A stretch of DNA of 64,000 nt, from contig MU863997.1 in the NCBI GenBank assembly GCA_033296885.1, forward strand, positions 1 through 64,000. The letters run 5' to 3'. Source of the stretch: Triangularia verruculosa. Taxonomy: Eukaryota; Ascomycota; Sordariomycetes; Sordariales; Podosporaceae. A program made the position numbers and the translations under genes. Below the pieces are notes generated by a model, which worked only from the letters and a program-made list of their open reading frames with translations, made no database searches and was not told where the DNA came from. This document shows positions 45,967-56,585 of the stretch, in pieces (the stretch's first letter is position 1; each line of letters begins with the position of its first letter).

Positions 45967-46690
45967 TTAGCCTCCCATGGCCATGCGCCGGGCAACGATC
46001 TCCAGGTCGAGCTTGTCGTCCCAGACGTAGTCGGAGAATGTGTGGTTGGAATTGACCATCTTAGATGCAGCTGTCCAATCCCCAACTGGGGTTTAAGCCC
46101 AGCCGCGCGAGCGAGCGAGGATCAGCTGCACCGAGTTCCGCTCGGCTGCTCCCTCCCGAGTGACATCTGGCCGGTACTCATCCCCTCTAAGGGGCCCGGC
46201 CGAAGACCACAGAGAGTTGCATTGCTCGCACATGTCGATCATCCTTGGGCGTGCCTTCTCGGAGATGTCGAGGGGTGTCGCTGTCGACGCAATGTCTTTG
46301 CGACGCGGCATCCAGTAAAACTGTAACTTGATGCGAGTATATGGGAGCAGGCGCTCGACCCAGCACTTGGCCGACCGCTCGCGAACGGGGTGGGTTCCCG
46401 AACGGGATGCATTGTGGCTGGGGTGTCGAAGATGCCGCGGTGCGTAAGCACGTATGGCGAGAAGGGCGCGGTTTGCGCGACCTCCCCTGGAACTTCGCAG
46501 TTGGGTTCCTCCGTAGTTCGCGCTGGTACTCGCGATGGTACTCCTTGCCCTTCTGCCTCTTCCACTCGAGAAGGGCACGGGCGTTTTCCTCGAGTTCTTC
46601 GACAGTGTTCTGTCGCTGAGATGTCCTGGGGGAGTCTGGACGAAGTTGAGATAAAGCTGAGGGAGGAGTGAGTTGGGGACTAGCCTCAAA
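45967..46690 (-). pseudogene. Probable broken gene of unknown family
   Basis: Protein-like sequence runs through this minus-strand stretch but changes frame at least twice. Upstream, a charged helix EELEENARALLEWKRQKGKE lies in one frame; YVLTHRGIFDTPATMHPVRE lies in a second; CWVERLLPYTRIKLQFYWMP and ARPRMIDMCEQCNSLW lie in a third. The end, after a CCCCAG acceptor-like site at 46086, encodes DWTAASKMVNSNHTFSDYVW and stops at 45967 after RRMAMGG. I could not join the pieces with credible introns, and no start codon was found. Either the gene has frameshifts, the sequence has errors, or short introns were missed. I do not recognise the family. Confidence 0.35.
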
Positions 46691-46949
46691 AGAACGCTCT
46701 TTGGTACAGTTAGAAAGTCTTATGGTGTTAGAATCGACTATAACATCACAGTATCCAATAAGACATGATTTTAAGTTTTTTGTTTTATTTCCCCAGTTAC
46801 TCCCCTCCCTCCCCCTTGTAAAGTTTGCGAGACATCTACTCGCCAAATACGCACAATCAATGTGCTTGATATCTGGTTGATAACCAGCCCCCTCCCCAAA
46901 AAAAAAACTTCTTAACACCAGTATATAAAAAGGGCATAGTAGAACCCAA

Positions 46950-48446
46950 TCACAAGATCTCGTCCTCTTCATCCTCCTCTCCAATCTCCTGCTTGCCAAC
47001 TGCACCATCAAGGTCTGAGCTAAAGCCAACATTCTCCTCCTCAACCCTCAACCCAAAAGCATCAAGCCCTTCCTCTCCCGGCACCGGCCCACCATTATCA
47101 GTCCTAACATCAACTCTCGTCCACCAAGCAGCAGCTTCATAACTCCCATCAAACAGTTCGGTCCTGTTGCCATTCACATCATGCCGTCTGCATACGAGCC
47201 CGTCCCTAGCATAATCCCACCGGTACTCATACTGCTCCCTTGGGGCAATGATAGGTAGCTGGCGCTGCCAAGTACCCTAGCCGTCATCTTCGCCGTCATC
47301 CTCGCCGTCGGAGGGTCCCGCAACGAAATATCCAAACTGCATGTTGTCGTCGAATTGGAAGTGGTAGTTGGGCTCGTCCTCTTCAGATTCGGAGTCAGAG
47401 GGGTCAGAGTCTGTGGTAGACACGCCGTTGTAGAGGTAGAAGCCATCTTCAAAGAAGGTCAAGTCCGAGTGGGAGTGGAAGTTAGTATTCACGATAGTGC
47501 TAGCGTCAGAACTGGAAACTTCAGACGCAAGGTCTTCGTCATCGTTGACGGGTTGCTGGACGTTGTGGTCGGAGACTTGCGCTTGGTCTTTTTCATCTTC
47601 TGTGGCGGGGATGTCCTCCAAGCTGGCAACATCAGACTCGGGGTTTTCGTCTTTGACGACAGGTTGTTGTGGGGAGTAATCCAAGCCGTAGTCAGAGGAA
47701 AGATCGTCTTCCCAGAGGTATCGCTCGATGTCGTAGTCAGAGCCGTAATTGAAGTCCTCTTCGATGGGGGACATTTCGGCGTCAGGCTGCGAACTGATGT
47801 CATAGCCAGGGTCGGAATCCTCCTCTTTAACCGGGACGTGCTCAGCGGTGTGGAAGCCAGCGCCATCGCCATAATCAGAATCTCCATCCTTGATAGAGAC
47901 CTCGTCGTCGGAATAAAGGTCGGAGCCTGACCACTCATTAGAGTCTTCCTCCTTGACCGAGGCCTCATCATCAGAGAGGGGGCCGGTGACATCGCCATCA
48001 TAATCATCTTCCTCCTTGACAGAGACGTCGTCATCAGAATGAGAGCCAGTACCATCGCCATAGTTAGTATCTTCTTCCTTTATATAGCCGTCGTCTTGGG
48101 AGTGCAAGTCAGAGCCAACACTATCGTCAAAATCTTCCTCTTTGATAGAGACGTCGTCAGCTGAATGAGAACTGAAGCCATCCCAGGAATCGGAATCTTC
48201 CTCCTTTATATAGACGCCATCATCGTAGTCTTCCTCCTTTATATAGACGCCATCATCGGAATCTTCCTCTTTGATAGAGACGCCATCATCGGAATCTTCC
48301 TCTTTGATAGAAACGTCGTCGGAGGAATGAGAACTGGAGCCTTCCCAGGAATCGGAATCCTCCTCCTTTATCTCTTCCTTGACGGATACCCAGTCGCAGT
48401 CGGAGTCATGCTCAGAAGCAAATCGAAAGTCGTCACCGGACTCATC
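46950..48446 (-). other. In-frame extension of the endonuclease III ORF past two TAG codons
   Basis: The frame of the gene upstream continues after its TAG (48447-48449) with DESGDDFRFASEHDSDCDW for 389 further codons, reaches a second TAG at 47277-47279, then runs 108 codons more to a TGA at 46950. The first part is acidic with many [VI]KEED motifs; the last part (GTWQRQLPIIAPREQYEYRW onward) looks like a folded segment rich in Trp and Tyr. There is no suitable in-frame ATG near the start of this extension, so a separate gene is hard to construct. It may be translated by stop-codon editing or readthrough, or be a decayed C-terminus. Confidence 0.5.
48192..48323. repeat. 33-bp tandem repeat, four units
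   Basis: Units 48192-48224, 48225-48257, 48258-48290 and 48291-48323 each encode an 11-residue acidic motif on the minus strand (of the type SIKEEDSDDGV). A longer duplication of about 70 bp (near 48146-48215 and 48305-48374) overlaps it. Units keep the frame, as expected for coding sequence. Confidence 0.85.
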
Positions 48447-50438
48447 CTAAGAGTCTTCCTGCTTGACGCTGGACTCTCTCTTGACTCCTCTTCTGTCAGG
48501 GATGTTGGCCGGGATTCTAGCCCGCTGCCGGCTGGTCTCCGTCTTCACCTCAACTTTGACCTCTGTCTTGACACCGGCACCGTCTTCAGAGTCATCTTCG
48601 TCCACTTCGTGCTTGGCTTCGACCTTGACCTCAGCATCAGGCCTAGCAGGTATGTGCGCTGGGATGCGAGTTCGGCGTCTGGAGGGCTCAGGCTTCACCT
48701 CGACCTTGACTTCAGCGTCGGATTCCCCAGACTCGTCGAAGTCTTCAGGATGCTCTCTGGCGGGAATTCTGGCTCGTCGTCTAATAGGCTCCGTCTTTAC
48801 TTCGACTTTGACCTCGGGGCTGTCCGCCATCTCGACGTCCTCTTCCTCCTCTTTCTTGACCATGTCATCATCAAGGTCGTCGACTTCGTTCTTAACAGAT
48901 GTTGTATGGGGAACACTGCGTGCCACCTCGACGTCTTCCTCATCCTTAATAACAGGCTTGACATCCTGCTCGACTGATGGAATAGCGACGTTTGACGCCC
49001 CGTCGAGTTGCGGCATCGGCTCAGGCTGGACATCGCCCGGCGGCGGGGGCATACCCTGATCGACAACCTCAGTCTTCACAGTCCGCTGCTCCTCTCTCTT
49101 AACCACCACACCACCTTCCTCGTCCTCGTCAATTTCCATCTTCTCCACAACTTCCTCTTCCTTCTTCACAGCCTCTCTTCTCTTCTTCCCCTCGTTGACC
49201 TTCTTCCTATCCGCCGCCTTACAAAGACCCTTGAGTCCCAACTCACAATCACCGCACCTCCTTCCAACAGGTAAGCACACACTCTGTCCCAGCCCAACCA
49301 ACAGCCAGTTAATCTCCTTCCACTTGTCCTTAGGCAACCAGCTCTGCAAAGCCATTCTCGTCTCCTCCGGCGTCTTGGTTTCCTTCGGCCCAGTCCAGCC
49401 CCAGTAGTTGGTAATGCGGTGGACGTGAACATCGACACCGATTCCCTCGACTCTGTTCCAACCATTCTCAGCGGACATGCACAGATGCGCCATCTTGGGG
49501 CCTACACCAGGCAGCGACACCAATCCTTCAATGGTAGGCGGAATATCGCCGTTGAACTTGTCCTTCAAGATCTGGGCTGTTTGAAGCAGGTACTTGGTCT
49601 TGTTGTTGTGGAAGCCGACTTTACCGATCAGTTCATTGAGAACGGCAGGAGGGCAGTGGAGCATGTTGTCCAGGTTCAAGCCAACTGGTGCGCCAGGTTC
49701 GAATGGTGGGAGCTCAGTATGGAGTCGCTTCATCGCTTCAGCATTGACTGTGTCCTTGGTTTGTGAGGACAGCATGAGCGCGACGAGGGTGTGGAATCGG
49801 CGATCCTTGACTGTGGAATTGGGGTCGGCAAGGCGCTCACAGCCCATGGTATCGACAGCAGCATTGGCGGCGGGGCCATTGATGCGCATTTCTTTCACCA
49901 GGTCATAGATCTTCTCCCAGTCGCTTGGAGGCTGGATTGTGACGGCGCCAGAGGGCGAGGTTATTCGGCGGGCTGGCTTGCGCGCGCGACCGCGAGGCGT
50001 GGGCTTGGACTCCTCTTTGATGGCCGACTTGATGTCTTCATTGTCGGAGAGCGAGGAGAGGAAATCGGAGTCGGAGGCTGGCTCAGATTTGACGACTGCG
50101 CGCTCGGTTTTCACTCGAGTGGTGCGCCTGACTGGAGAGGATTGAATGGCCTCGGAAGTGGTGATCGCGCTGGTGGCAGTTGTTCGCCGGCGCTTTGCTG
50201 CTCTGGTTGTCGTGATCGCATCTTCGATATCCGACCCAATCGACATTTTGACGTCATCTTTATCTTCACCGTCGCTTTCCTCCACCTTGGCGAAGCTCGA
50301 ACTGGGGCTGGCATTGGTGTTGTACGAGAAGCGCGCGGCGAGAGTCGAAGTTCGCGATGATCGCCGTAGTGGCGTCGATGTACTGGAGGCACTCTCAAAG
50401 AGACGCGCAGTCTCCCTAGCAACTCGCGACGTTCTCAT
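48447..50438 (-). CDS. nth1: Endonuclease III / DNA glycosylase-AP lyase (NTH1 homologue) with SUMO-site-rich tails
   Basis: The enzyme removes oxidised pyrimidines from DNA and nicks the abasic site in base excision repair. Up to the first TAG it has 663 residues in one exon. I chose the ATG of MRTSRVARETARLF; the codon 20 positions earlier is GTG. The HhH-GPD domain covers about residues 175-410. The helix-hairpin-helix LPGVGPK holds catalytic Lys315, and VDVHVHR holds catalytic Asp336. The iron-sulphur ligands are Cys388, 395, 398 and 406 (spacing 6, 2 and 7). The catalytic core is the usual size, but the 250-residue C-terminal tail is not: it is acidic and contains repeats of RRRARIPA and about 15 psi-K-x-E motifs (VKVE, VKTE, VKPE, VKRE), with a few more in the N-terminal tail. 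Yeast Ntg1 is SUMO-modified, so this may be regulatory. The frame continues after the stop. Confidence 0.93.
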   Translation of the reverse strand: MRTSRVARETARLFESASSTSTPLRRSSRTSTLAARFSYNTNASPSSSFAKVEESDGEDKDDVKMSIGSDIEDAITTTRAAKRRRTTATSAITTSEAIQSSPVRRTTRVKTERAVVKSEPASDSDFLSSLSDNEDIKSAIKEESKPTPRGRARKPARRITSPSGAVTIQPPSDWEKIYDLVKEMRINGPAANAAVDTMGCERLADPNSTVKDRRFHTLVALMLSSQTKDTVNAEAMKRLHTELPPFEPGAPVGLNLDNMLHCPPAVLNELIGKVGFHNNKTKYLLQTAQILKDKFNGDIPPTIEGLVSLPGVGPKMAHLCMSAENGWNRVEGIGVDVHVHRITNYWGWTGPKETKTPEETRMALQSWLPKDKWKEINWLLVGLGQSVCLPVGRRCGDCELGLKGLCKAADRKKVNEGKKRREAVKKEEEVVEKMEIDEDEEGGVVVKREEQRTVKTEVVDQGMPPPPGDVQPEPMPQLDGASNVAIPSVEQDVKPVIKDEEDVEVARSVPHTTSVKNEVDDLDDDMVKKEEEEDVEMADSPEVKVEVKTEPIRRRARIPAREHPEDFDESGESDAEVKVEVKPEPSRRRTRIPAHIPARPDAEVKVEAKHEVDEDDSEDGAGVKTEVKVEVKTETSRQRARIPANIPDRRGVKRESSVKQEDS

Positions 50439-51247
50439 CTTTGCGACTTTTGGTTGGTGGTGCTGGTGTTTGTTGGAGTCGTGACAAGCTGCAGCCACAA
50501 CAGTTTGGGAGACGCGTTGGGGCTGTTAAATTGAAGAAGCTTGGGCTTTTTCGGTCAACCGTGATTGGCTGAGAAAAAGTGGCGCTCTGCTTCCAAGCTG
50601 TCGGGTTCGGAAGGTTTACCGGCGCTAGCACTATTTTGGTGCTAGCGCAAAGCCCACGTGGCGATCTGCGACAGCGGAAATCTTATTGGGTGGGGGAGCG
50701 GGTCCTAATTTCCATTTGCAACGGTGCACGAGCGGTTTGCGACACCGTCAGCACAGCGTCGTACAAGCAGGAATATGGGTTCCAAGCGGAAGTGACTCCG
50801 AAGTGAATTTGACTGCCCCACAAAAAGAACAATAGGACGGATAGGTTCACGATAGGAATGCCAGTGAGGTGGCTCAACACAGTGAATATCACGATGCCAG
50901 CTGGCAGGCAGCCCTGGCCTCCATAGATTTCCCAGATATACAAGGCCGATCAACATCTTTAAATGCCCAGAAGCTATCTTACCACCTTACGATACTTATC
51001 GACAATTCCTCCAGGCTGATTGGCCTGTTAGGGTAGTAGTCCACAACATGACCACCAAGCTCACCACATCCATCCCATTTCACCTCAGGTAGTCTCAAAC
51101 CACACCCTCACGAGAAAGTCGGGGAAAATGAGGCATACTGCCCATGGAGCTTCGCTCCAATTAGGGGCATGAAAAGGTCCACTTTTCATCCATGTCCCCA
51201 CCACCTAGGCCACAAATCATGACATGTGTGGTCCCTCTGGGGTTCTC
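50439..51247. other. Intergenic upstream of nth1
   Basis: No gene seen. It contains the nth1 promoter and short palindromes such as GGAGCTTCGCTCC near 51150. Confidence 0.45.
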
Positions 51248-51395
51248 GCCCTGATACAGAGACGCCTCATTACAAGAAGCTCTATGGTGATGCGATCCAG
51301 CCCTACATCCCCGGTATAATGAGGCACTGATTCGGAAGTGATCCCGACTTTAACACCATAGAGCTTCTTGTAATGAGGCGCCTCTGTATCAGGGC
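51248..51395. repeat. Foldback element: 42-bp arms around a 64-bp loop
   Basis: Arms 51248-51289 and 51354-51395 are inverted copies with one difference in 42. The loop has an AATGAGGCACTGATTC sequence that partly resembles the arms. A transcript would form a nearly perfect hairpin, so it could be a miniature foldback transposon or a small-RNA precursor. No target-site duplication could be fixed. Confidence 0.85.
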
Positions 51396-52883
51396 CTGTG
51401 TGTGGAAAGGAAGCATATCTGTTTCCAGCCAGTATCTCAGGGCATCAGCAACTTTATCTCTAGTAATCTTTCTTTATTTCTTTTCGCCCAAGTTCCAGTC
51501 ACCAGTCATAGGTGCCTCTAACTGCCTCAGCAGTTTGTAGATAACGGCTAAGGGGATGGTGTAGGTGATGAAGTCAGTATATGCTCTCTCGCATACCCTC
51601 TTCAATTCCAGTGTTTGAACTGCATCAGCGTGTGACCACCTGAATCTGCTCACAGTGGTGTGGAGCCGGATCCGAGATGGTGGATCTTTACTCGCAAACG
51701 ACCAACCTTCACCATTTTGACCTTGATTTCTCCCGAAATCAACACAACAAGATGAATTTATATTCAGAATCGCGCGGGGGCGCGCAAACCTCCCTAGTTA
51801 CTATGGCTTCTTCCCCCGGCCCCTAGTGAACAAAGACAAGAATAACAGAAATAACCTCCGCTCGCAAACGCTGCTTTCCCCGTGATCATCCGTGTCCCTG
51901 GTGCCGAAACGCTGCTAATCCAGTCGTTATAAACCTGGAAGCTGCCGCAGAGTCGTGAGTGCATCGTCTCCGACACGGGTGAAGTTCTGCAGCCGCTGGT
52001 CCCTGGCTTCACGAGTGATGGCAGCAATGGCTTTCAACTGGCCCCAATTGGGCTGGCTGCACCCGAATAAGATGGTGAAGGGGCTAGACATCTGGATCCT
52101 CTTCGGGTTGATGTGTTTGTCTTACTCTTCGTGGAGACAGCGGTATATTTGCCGTGTACTTCTTGGCAGTGGGTGATGTAAGACTTCTTCATATTGGTGT
52201 GAAAGATGATGTGTTGTTCAAGAGGAGAGCGAAGCTAACGATCGTGGTGTACCGAGAACGAGAGAGTGATATGCCAGGAGACGATGTCAGACATCACGGT
52301 ATTGTCAAACCACTCCTACCAAGACCTCTTGAATCTAAGGTCATCCTTGACGAAGGCCGAAGCATTGATGGACGGCACTATCCGGGCATTATGGGAAAAG
52401 AACGACAATAGCACATAGAACGAAATAACAACTGGTTGCGCCAAGGTCATGTCTCCGGAGACTGTAGGTTGTTTACCCAGCAGTCTCTCTTCTTCCAGTA
52501 TAAAAATAAGCAGTCCATCCTTCATTCACCTCAATCATTTCGCCTTTAATCTCCAACATTTACCCACAGTCCTCCTACACAACATATACCTAGCTTCATC
52601 TGGACTTAAGCCCAGCTTCAGACCAAAGCCTCGAGAACAAGAGCGGTTAAACCGCTGTTTTTCATTTGAACTTGATGAGAGGCACCATATACAGGTAGAC
52701 GTACTAATCTCGTAAACAGAGCACAGAAAATATCTTTATGTATCATTTGCTCTCCTTCTAAACTTGCTAAAACAATGATCCCACCCAAAAACTCCCGCTA
52801 TCTATACCAATATCCAAAACCAAACGCCTACAACAAAGCCCCACCTGGGTATTACCTCCCTCCTCTCTCCCACTCTAATCTCC
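51396..52883. other. Intergenic region
   Basis: No gene is supported. Overlapping short ORFs on both strands lack any domain. Parts around 51470-52600 may be remnants of an older repeat or gene, but nothing can be shown. Confidence 0.4.
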
Positions 52884-54320
52884 TCAAGCCAAAAACTCAT
52901 CCTTCGCCCAGTGCCTCAAAACCACCCACCCCTCCTCAAACCCCTTCTTATCCGTCCTCACAATAATCGCAGCATGGCTATGCCTCGCATTATGGATCCA
53001 AACCGGATACTTCCTCCAACCCAGCTTGTCCAACGCCTGAATCGCCGCGAACTGATACGGCGCCAACGCCAGCGTTGGCCACTGTGAATGTGACTGCTTC
53101 CTTTCCAGCGAGAGAAGGTTCCTATCCTCCGTGCTGTTATCATCTCCATCATCCTCTGACAACCCCAGGTAGTGCTGATTCTGTGAGTTGTTAATGTTCT
53201 CGTAGGCGTCCTCCACCGCCTCGCGCATTTCCTTGATCCAGAGGTTGACTCTGTATCCTTCCACCTTGATACCGGCAAGTCCGCTCTCATGGAGCTTTAC
53301 GCGCTGGGAGGACCGGACTGTTTGGATCGCGGCGTTGGTGAAGAAAGCTAGGAGCGCGACCGGGACGAAGACGACTATCGTGGCGATAATCGGGACTCGC
53401 TTGGCCCATTTCTCGACGGATTGCAGCAGAGGTTCTGCGTCTCTTGGCGCGGCGGGTGACACTGGGTTCTTTGGGTCAAGGAGGACGTCGTCGTAACCTG
53501 GTAGAGGGTTGGCCTTGACTTTGAACATGTCTACGTATGGGTCGTTCTTCGTGATGCCTGTGGTGTAATGAACGGCGCTTCTATCGTTTACGATATTGGT
53601 GTAGAGCGTTCGCCGTTGGAATCGAGCCAGACCAGCCATGAAGATCGATTTTGGGTCTGCGAGGACAGCCACAAGGGGCTTTCCAGTGTCGCGGAACTCG
53701 TCGATGCCAAATAGTTGCCGACCAGACATGCATAGTGTTCGTGCGCCGAGGCTGTTCCATATCCTATCCGACCATCCGCGCAGGGGAGCTCGCACGCCGA
53801 GAAAGGGGCTGGCGAAGGCAGTGAAGTTCTATGTCGCCGTGTCAGTATTTAGTCTCCCTGGCTTGTCAAGGCTGTCGGCCGCCATACCTTGCACTCGAGG
53901 TCATCCAGAACACCCCGCGCATGTAGCAGTCCAATCGCATATCTTGCGACAAGTCCGCCAAGCGAGTAGCCAGCAACGCTGATCTTCTTGATATTTCCTC
54001 CCTTGCTCTTGATCAACGCCAACTCCTCCTCAATCTCCAGACACACGCGCTCGCCACCAAGTTCGATGCCATCGTAGGTAAACGACCCCGAGTTCCGCTT
54101 TGCGACGAGAATGTGTAGCTTATTCGGAGGGAATTGATCGCGCAGTGCCTTGGCAACGTTCTTCATATGATTTGGGTTTCCCCAGAGCTAAAATTGAACA
54201 ACAAAACATGTCAGTGGCGGATCTAGCGGTAGGAAAACTTGCGCCATTGACAAAACATACCCCGTGGACCAGCACGCACAGGTGGTCAGCCTCCGGTGTT
54301 CCGCCCGAGTATTCGTCCAT
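52884..54320 (-). CDS. LPL1-like lipase/serine esterase (DUF676)
   Basis: Three exons, 54320-54261, 54187-53888 and 53828-52884, joined in phase 0; 434 residues. The start MDEYSGGTPEADHLCVLVHG leads directly into the oxyanion loop VHG-LWGNPNHM, with the splice after HG. The nucleophile lies in GYSLGG (Ser95), followed by LVARYAIGLL, the alpha/beta-hydrolase pattern of DUF676. Further blocks are ASPFLGVRAPL and VNDRSAVHYTTGI, with DPYVD. A hydrophobic segment (VPIIATIVVFVPVALLAFF) and a C-terminal domain follow, including HSHAAIIVR, which probably holds the catalytic His. The order fits yeast Lpl1, a lipid-droplet phospholipase; the substrate is inferred. The membrane segment suggests lipid droplet or ER attachment. 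Confidence 0.9.
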
Positions 54321-55097
54321 GGCTCGCGATGTGTTTGCTGCCCGTCAGCAGTTCGAAATTAGTCTATCACAAAAAGAGGCAAGAAAGCGATGTCAAGCAA
54401 TGGAAACAAGATGACAGATCGTTGCGATTTTGTATACAGAGACTGACGCGGCCGCATGCGGTTTCCGAAATCCGAGAGTGTCTCATGAAGGCCTGTGGCA
54501 GAGCGAGCGGCAGCTGAGACACTGCTGCGGCCAGCTACGTCAGCAGCCCGCCGCCTTGGCTCATCACCCGGAGATAAGCTATTTAGGGGGGGGTTTAAGG
54601 TGGGGGCAGTGCGGGAGGGCTTCTGCAGCGGGAACCGGCGGGCCGGGTTCTAGAGTTCGTCCGATGTGCGATTTGACGATCTAGTTATTTATCATAAGAT
54701 GGTAGTTGGTAAGACTCGAGATCATGATCGTGGTAAGTTTGGAAGAATATTGGAAGTGATTCAATGTGATTGGCGTTGAGTCTGATCATAACTAAGACCT
54801 GTCATATCAGCAGCACGCTCTCAAGCTGTCATGTGGACGAGTGGTCGTGATCTTGTAGAGCGGATGCGCAGGTACCTAGGTAGCTAAGTGGGCTGGCAGA
54901 CAGTCGATTACCGGGTACCTATATGTGAACTCTTGCTGAAATGGTTGATACCTTAACCACTTTGCGCTCTTCAAGTGTCATGGAAAGCGATCATGGTCTA
55001 GATCATCGGGAAATCCCATTCATATCAGTTGTAGAATGTCATCATAAATGGTGCCAAAGCATTCTCTTCTTGCGATTCAGTATATAGTATAACTGAT
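54321..55097. other. Intergenic region
   Basis: A 777-bp gap between two minus-strand genes. No ORF or structural feature is supported. Confidence 0.5.
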
Positions 55098-56585
55098 CTA
55101 CTTCCCGACCTTGAAAGACAGGATCTAAACAATTGTCAGCAAACCGCGCATCCTCAGTTTCAATCATAGAGACACTAACATCATTCTTCCCGACGGCCAC
55201 CAGCTGATCCTCAGCAACCCTCAACCCCCCAGCACCCTCGATATACGCGATTGGCGCATCTCCCATCACCTTCCTCGCCACATCTCCCACTGTCGACCCC
55301 TTCTTCACCAGCACGCAGTCTCTAAACACCCCCTTATTACTCCCAGTACCCTCCCCTACACCTCCTGCGCCAAAAGTAGCAATATTTCTCACTGGGAAAA
55401 CCGGTACCAGCCCCAGAATCTCTGCCGCTTTAGTCAAGACATGTACTACGCCCGTAGAACCAAACCTGTACAGGACCATGTCCTTGAGGTTCTCTATCCT
55501 GTTTCTGTTCTTCTCGTCTAACTCTTTGAGACCACCGCCGTCTGGGTCTCCGTCGGCTATCAAGTCTTCTCTTGTGTCGACGAATTCTGATCCTTCTGTG
55601 TACCGGATGTAGCCTTGTTTGGCCATTTTTCTAAGGAAGATTTCGGAAATAGCAGAGCAGAGCACGATGGAGTTTGGGTCTTGCTGCTTGGCGATTTTGG
55701 CGATGTTTTTGTCTGCGTCTGGGTGGTCGATCTTGTTGAGGGCAATGACGGTAGGAAACTTCTCATCAGTGAAGGCGTTTACTACACGGTCAATGGTTTC
55801 GTCTGAATGCCCAAGTTAGATAGGGGTTTCGCCCGTAAGAAAGGAAAAACAAACCACTCCACTCCTCCAGCGGCTCTTTCAAGCCCAGCTTATCCAACGT
55901 CCTTGCCACCACAGCACTCGTACTCCCATATCCGGAAAACTGATTCTGGAGCGTCTCCACGGCCGTCGCTTTTACCGCGATATGTCTTCGCTTGATACTC
56001 CCCCATTTCGTCATGAGGTTCCCTCTAATCCAAGCAACAATCTCGCTTCGTAACCACGCGATGTCGACGGAGGGGTCATACCCTCGTGTAACTTTACCTT
56101 CAGCATCGGTCGTACCCGAGGCGTCAACGACATGGATGAGAGCATCAGCGTGGCGGAGATCATCGAGGAATTTGTTGCCGAGACCTTTGCCTTCATGTGC
56201 GCCGGGAACGAGACCGGCGACGTCGAGCAACTCGATTGGAACGGAGCGGCGACCGTTGTCGCATGAGCCGTAGTTGGGCTTGCATTTGTCAGTGAGACCG
56301 TAGCGGGTGCAGGCGCAGTCGATTTGGAGGTAGCCAATGGCGCGTTGGGGGTCTATGGTTGTAAATCTGAAGAGTGTCAGTTAGGGAACTACAGGATACG
56401 GGGCGCATTGGTAGTGATGGTCCGTACGGGAAATTTCCTACGGCGGTATCAGCCTCTGGAGCTCGAGCAAACGTTTGTCTTGTCTACCCACCAACTTTGG
56501 AGGAGGCATCTGTGAGAGAGTTGAGGGTGCTTGATTTGCCGGCGCTGGGCTTGCCCACGAGGCCGATGAGGGGGTCACGCGGCAT
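55098..56585 (-). CDS. YchF/OBG-family GTPase, YGR210C-like
   Basis: Five exons: 56585-56492, 56437-56428 (only 10 nt), 56366-55855, 55802-55180 and 55124-55098, giving 421 residues. The P-loop is GLVGKPSAGKSS at residues 8-19. The 10-nt exon restores GNFPFTTIDP, the family's switch I, which neither flanking intron alternative can supply. DVAGLVPGAHEGKGLG is the G3 and switch II region, NKID gives G4, and a TGS domain ends the protein (GGLRVAEDQLVAVGKND-ILSFKVGK). The last intron was placed to give this conserved end. YGR210C-type proteins are related to Ola1 and bind ribosomes; their role is unclear. All five splice joins keep the frame. Confidence 0.92.

Noticed and set aside
46187..47044. 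285-codon minus ORF starting at 47044
   Set aside because: Its first half is antisense-frame sequence overlapping the nth1 extension and AT-rich intergenic DNA; only the later part looks coding and is treated as a broken gene.
47355..47930. 191-codon plus ORF opposite the acidic repeats
   Set aside because: An antisense shadow of the acidic repeat codons, which read as Val, Phe and Gly-rich protein on the other strand.
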